A DNA stretch of 5,921 nucleotides from Weeksellaceae bacterium (lineage in GTDB: Bacteria > Bacteroidota > Bacteroidia > Flavobacteriales > Weeksellaceae), in NCBI GenBank assembly GCA_028698395.1, contig JAQVDG010000144.1:1-5921 (forward strand), in the 5' to 3' direction. The position numbers and the translations under genes are program-made. The notes beneath the pieces are model-generated. The model saw only the letters and a list, made by a program, of their open reading frames with translations, ran no database searches and was not told the DNA's origin. This document shows positions 3,536 to 5,921 of the stretch, piece by piece. The stretch's first letter is position 1, and each line of letters opens with the position of its first letter.

Positions 3536-5921
3536 ATGAAAGAACAATGTTTTCATTGTGGGCAGAGCATTGATTTAGAAGAAGTGAAATTCGATGGAAA
3601 GACATTCTGTTGTACGGGATGCAAGACGGTTTACGAGATTCTGAATACAACCGGATTGGAGAATTTTTATGAAATGAATAAAGATGCCGGTATTCGGCCC
3701 GATTCAAAAGAAAATCATCATTTTGACTTTTTAGATACTCCCGAAATCTTTGAAAAAGTAGTTGATTTTTCAGAAGACGGAATAACTTTGGTCAATTTCC
3801 ATATTCCGGTTATTCATTGTACTTCTTGTATTTGGCTTTTAGAAAGTTTGCATACAGTCAATCCCGATATTATTTATTCGCAAGTCAATTTCTCAAAAAA
3901 AAATGTACAGATTTCATTCCGACATGAAAAAATAAAACTGAGTGAATTGGCTCGTTTGCTGACTCAATTGGGGTATAAACCGGCGGTTAATTTGCAGTCA
4001 TTGGATACAAAAGAAGGGAAACAAGACAGAATGCTGCTGTATAAACTTGTGGTAGCCGGATTTTGTTTTGGAAACATAATGCTGTTGGCATTTCCGGAGT
4101 ATTCCTTGCCGTTTACCAATGTAAGTCCTGAGGTTTGGTTAGATGCGAATAAAGATTTTTTTCGTTGGGGGATGTTTATATTGTCTTTGCCGGTCATGTT
4201 TTTTTCCGCTACGGATTATTTCAAATCGGCCTGGCAAGGAATTAAAAACCGATTTATAAATATAGACGTTCCTATTGCACTTGGTTTTTGGGTATTATTT
4301 TTACGAAGTACCTATGATATTATTATGGATCTTAGTCCCGGCTTTTTTGATACCATAGCTGCTTTGGCTTTTTTTATGTTGATTGGAAAATGGTTTCAGC
4401 AACGCACCTATAAAACATTAGCTTTTGATCGGGATTATAAATCGTTTTATCCGATTGCCGTTTTACGAATCAATAAAGAAACAGAACAAGCGGTGCTCTT
4501 ATCAGATTTAAAAGTAGGTGACCGGATATTAATTCGGAATGAAGAAATAATTCCCGCCGATTCAGTTTTAATGAAAGGAGAAGCAATGATTGATAATAGT
4601 TTTGTAACAGGAGAATCAAAGCTGATTGAAAAAAAAGCGGGAGATAAGATTTATGCCGGAGGAAAGCAATCCGGACAGGCAATAGAGTTGGAAGTGATTA
4701 AAGAAGTAAATCAGAGTTATCTGACGCAACTTTGGAATAAAGAAGCTTTTTCACGCGAAGAATCTGCTTTGAATAAATTAACAAACAACATCAGCCGGTA
4801 TTTTGTTTTGGTGGTTTTGCTCATTGCTTTAGTATCCGCTGTTTTTTGGAGTTTTTATGATGCTTCGGAAGTGCTTCAGGTTGTTACAGCTATTTTAATT
4901 ATTACATGTCCGTGTGCTTTAGCTCTGTCATCTCCTTTTATTTTAGGAAATACTATGCGGATTTTCGGAGAAAAAGGCTTGTATGTTCGAAATACGGCAG
5001 TCATTGAGTCTATGGCGAAAATAGAAGAAGTGGTATTTGACAAAACGGGAACTATTACAGAAAGCCAAAATGCACAAATTCAGTATTCAGGAAAAGAATT
5101 AACGAAGGAGGAGCAAGTTGCGGTGAAATCTGTTTTGAAGAATTCTAACCATCCGTTGAGTCGTTTGCTGTACGATTATTTGAGGGAGATAAAGGTTGAT
5201 GAAATTACGGATTATCAGGAGATTACAGGAAAAGGACAATTAGCAAAAGTAAAAGATAGGTGGATAAAAATAGGTTCTGCGAATTTTGTAGGTGAAAAAG
5301 AAATGCTGGAGATGAATAAAACCCGGGTTTACATTGCGATTGACAATGAAATCAAAGGAAAATTTGAATTCAGCAATCCGTATAGGAAAGGTTTAGATAG
5401 AATGATTCAGCGATTACAGAATTATCCTATTTCTATTTTGTCGGGCGATAATGATTCAGAAAAAGAGAATTTAAAACAGATTTTTCCGGAAAATACACAG
5501 TATTTATTTAATCAAAGTCCGGAACAAAAATTAGAATATATTGAGTCTCGACAATCAGAAAATAAAAAAACATTGATGCTCGGTGATGGTCTGAACGATG
5601 CCGGAGCTTTGCAACAAAGTGATGTGGGAATGGTTTTGACAGAAGATATTAATAACTTTTCACCTTCTTGTGATGCAATTATAAAGGCAGAAAGTTTCCT
5701 TTTCTTTCCTGTCTTTTTCCGATTTTCAAAAATTTCAATCCGATTAATCTGGGCGGCGTTTATTATAAGTTTTTCGTATAATGTTGTGGGACTGTCATTT
5801 GCGGTAACAGGGAATTTAGAACCGGTAGTTGCGGCTATATTAATGCCAATTAGTTCGATTTCAGTTGTTATATTTGCAACTCTAAGTACGAGATTGTGTT
5901 CAAAAATTTTAAAATGGAATT
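3536..5921 (+). CDS. ccoI: Copper-transporting P1B-1 ATPase, CcoI/FixI type (3' end beyond window)
   Basis: The frame is open for 795 codons to the window edge. It is an inner-membrane pump that moves Cu(I) outward and, in the CcoI/FixI group, supplies copper for cbb3-type cytochrome oxidase assembly. Residues 1-30 carry a zinc-ribbon-like metal-binding domain (C5-x2-C8, C25-C26-x2-C29), typical of this group. An HMA domain follows (about 84-150) with HCTSCIWLLE (C95, C98). Membrane segments lie near 171-192, 208-229, 245-262, 267-287, 420-443, 446-470, 735-757 and 762-785. The actuator TGES is at 358-361, CPC-x6-P in the sixth segment at 458-469, DKTGT with the phosphorylated Asp at 502, the HP motif at 539-540, and GDGLNDAGAL at 683-692. 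The eighth segment fits the P1B-1 rule P-x6-MxxSSxxV (P763, M770, S773-S774, V777) and the seventh keeps Y748-N749. These support Cu(I). The usual NDAPAL is NDAGAL, as in other CcoI-like proteins. The ATG at 3536 is the start that keeps the N-terminal CxxC domain. The divergent Crp/Fnr gene and its operator suggest oxygen-linked control. Confidence 0.93.
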   Translation, partial: MKEQCFHCGQSIDLEEVKFDGKTFCCTGCKTVYEILNTTGLENFYEMNKDAGIRPDSKENHHFDFLDTPEIFEKVVDFSEDGITLVNFHIPVIHCTSCIWLLESLHTVNPDIIYSQVNFSKKNVQISFRHEKIKLSELARLLTQLGYKPAVNLQSLDTKEGKQDRMLLYKLVVAGFCFGNIMLLAFPEYSLPFTNVSPEVWLDANKDFFRWGMFILSLPVMFFSATDYFKSAWQGIKNRFINIDVPIALGFWVLFLRSTYDIIMDLSPGFFDTIAALAFFMLIGKWFQQRTYKTLAFDRDYKSFYPIAVLRINKETEQAVLLSDLKVGDRILIRNEEIIPADSVLMKGEAMIDNSFVTGESKLIEKKAGDKIYAGGKQSGQAIELEVIKEVNQSYLTQLWNKEAFSREESALNKLTNNISRYFVLVVLLIALVSAVFWSFYDASEVLQVVTAILIITCPCALALSSPFILGNTMRIFGEKGLYVRNTAVIESMAKIEEVVFDKTGTITESQNAQIQYSGKELTKEEQVAVKSVLKNSNHPLSRLLYDYLREIKVDEITDYQEITGKGQLAKVKDRWIKIGSANFVGEKEMLEMNKTRVYIAIDNEIKGKFEFSNPYRKGLDRMIQRLQNYPISILSGDNDSEKENLKQIFPENTQYLFNQSPEQKLEYIESRQSENKKTLMLGDGLNDAGALQQSDVGMVLTEDINNFSPSCDAIIKAESFLFFPVFFRFSKISIRLIWAAFIISFSYNVVGLSFAVTGNLEPVVAAILMPISSISVVIFATLSTRLCSKILKWN

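Noticed and set aside
3483..4682. Minus-strand open frames at 3483-3707, 3964-4197 and 4470-4682
   Set aside because: They are shadows of the copper ATPase gene, whose motifs run continuously through all three spans.

Overview
The window looks like a chromosomal piece from a low-GC member of the Bacteroidota, most likely a flavobacterium-like organism. The evidence is the AT-rich codon use, the short lipoproteins ending their signal peptides in a Cys lipobox, a TAnnTTTG-type -7 promoter element, and a Crp/Fnr regulator divergent from a CcoI-type copper ATPase. The species cannot be named from this sequence.

The window has two halves. The left half (1-2251, + strand) is an accessory array. 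A 266-bp repeat occurs at 901-1166 and 1464-1729, with a third copy cut by the window edge at 1-118. Each full copy is bounded by 27-nt inverted ends, and each end contains a small REP-like palindrome. Between the repeats lie three unrelated short modules. Module A (119-895) is a toxin-like tail with an HEVIH zinc-protease motif that overlaps a downstream lipoprotein gene. Module B (1167-1463) is a toxin-like tail with no start codon, followed by a lipoprotein gene cut off by the next repeat. Module C (1730-2251) is the tail of a membrane protein followed by a complete lipoprotein gene. The pattern of C-terminal tail plus small lipoprotein fits displaced effector C-termini with their immunity genes, as found downstream of Rhs or other polymorphic toxin genes. 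The effector core gene itself is not in the window.

The right half (2293-5921) is ordinary chromosomal content. On the minus strand are an ElaA-type GNAT acetyltransferase gene and, upstream of it, a Crp/Fnr-family regulator; they are 14 bp apart. Divergent from the regulator is a P1B-1 copper ATPase of the CcoI/FixI type, open to the right edge. The short regulator-ATPase intergenic region holds an Fnr-type box (TGAC-N4-ATCA) and a -7-like element. This suggests that the regulator controls the ATPase, and perhaps itself, in response to oxygen or redox state for cbb3 oxidase assembly.

The most interesting part is the repeat-module array. The near-identical repeats, each carrying a fragment of an unidentified gene between palindromic ends, could act as recombination sites for gaining, losing or swapping toxin/immunity modules.
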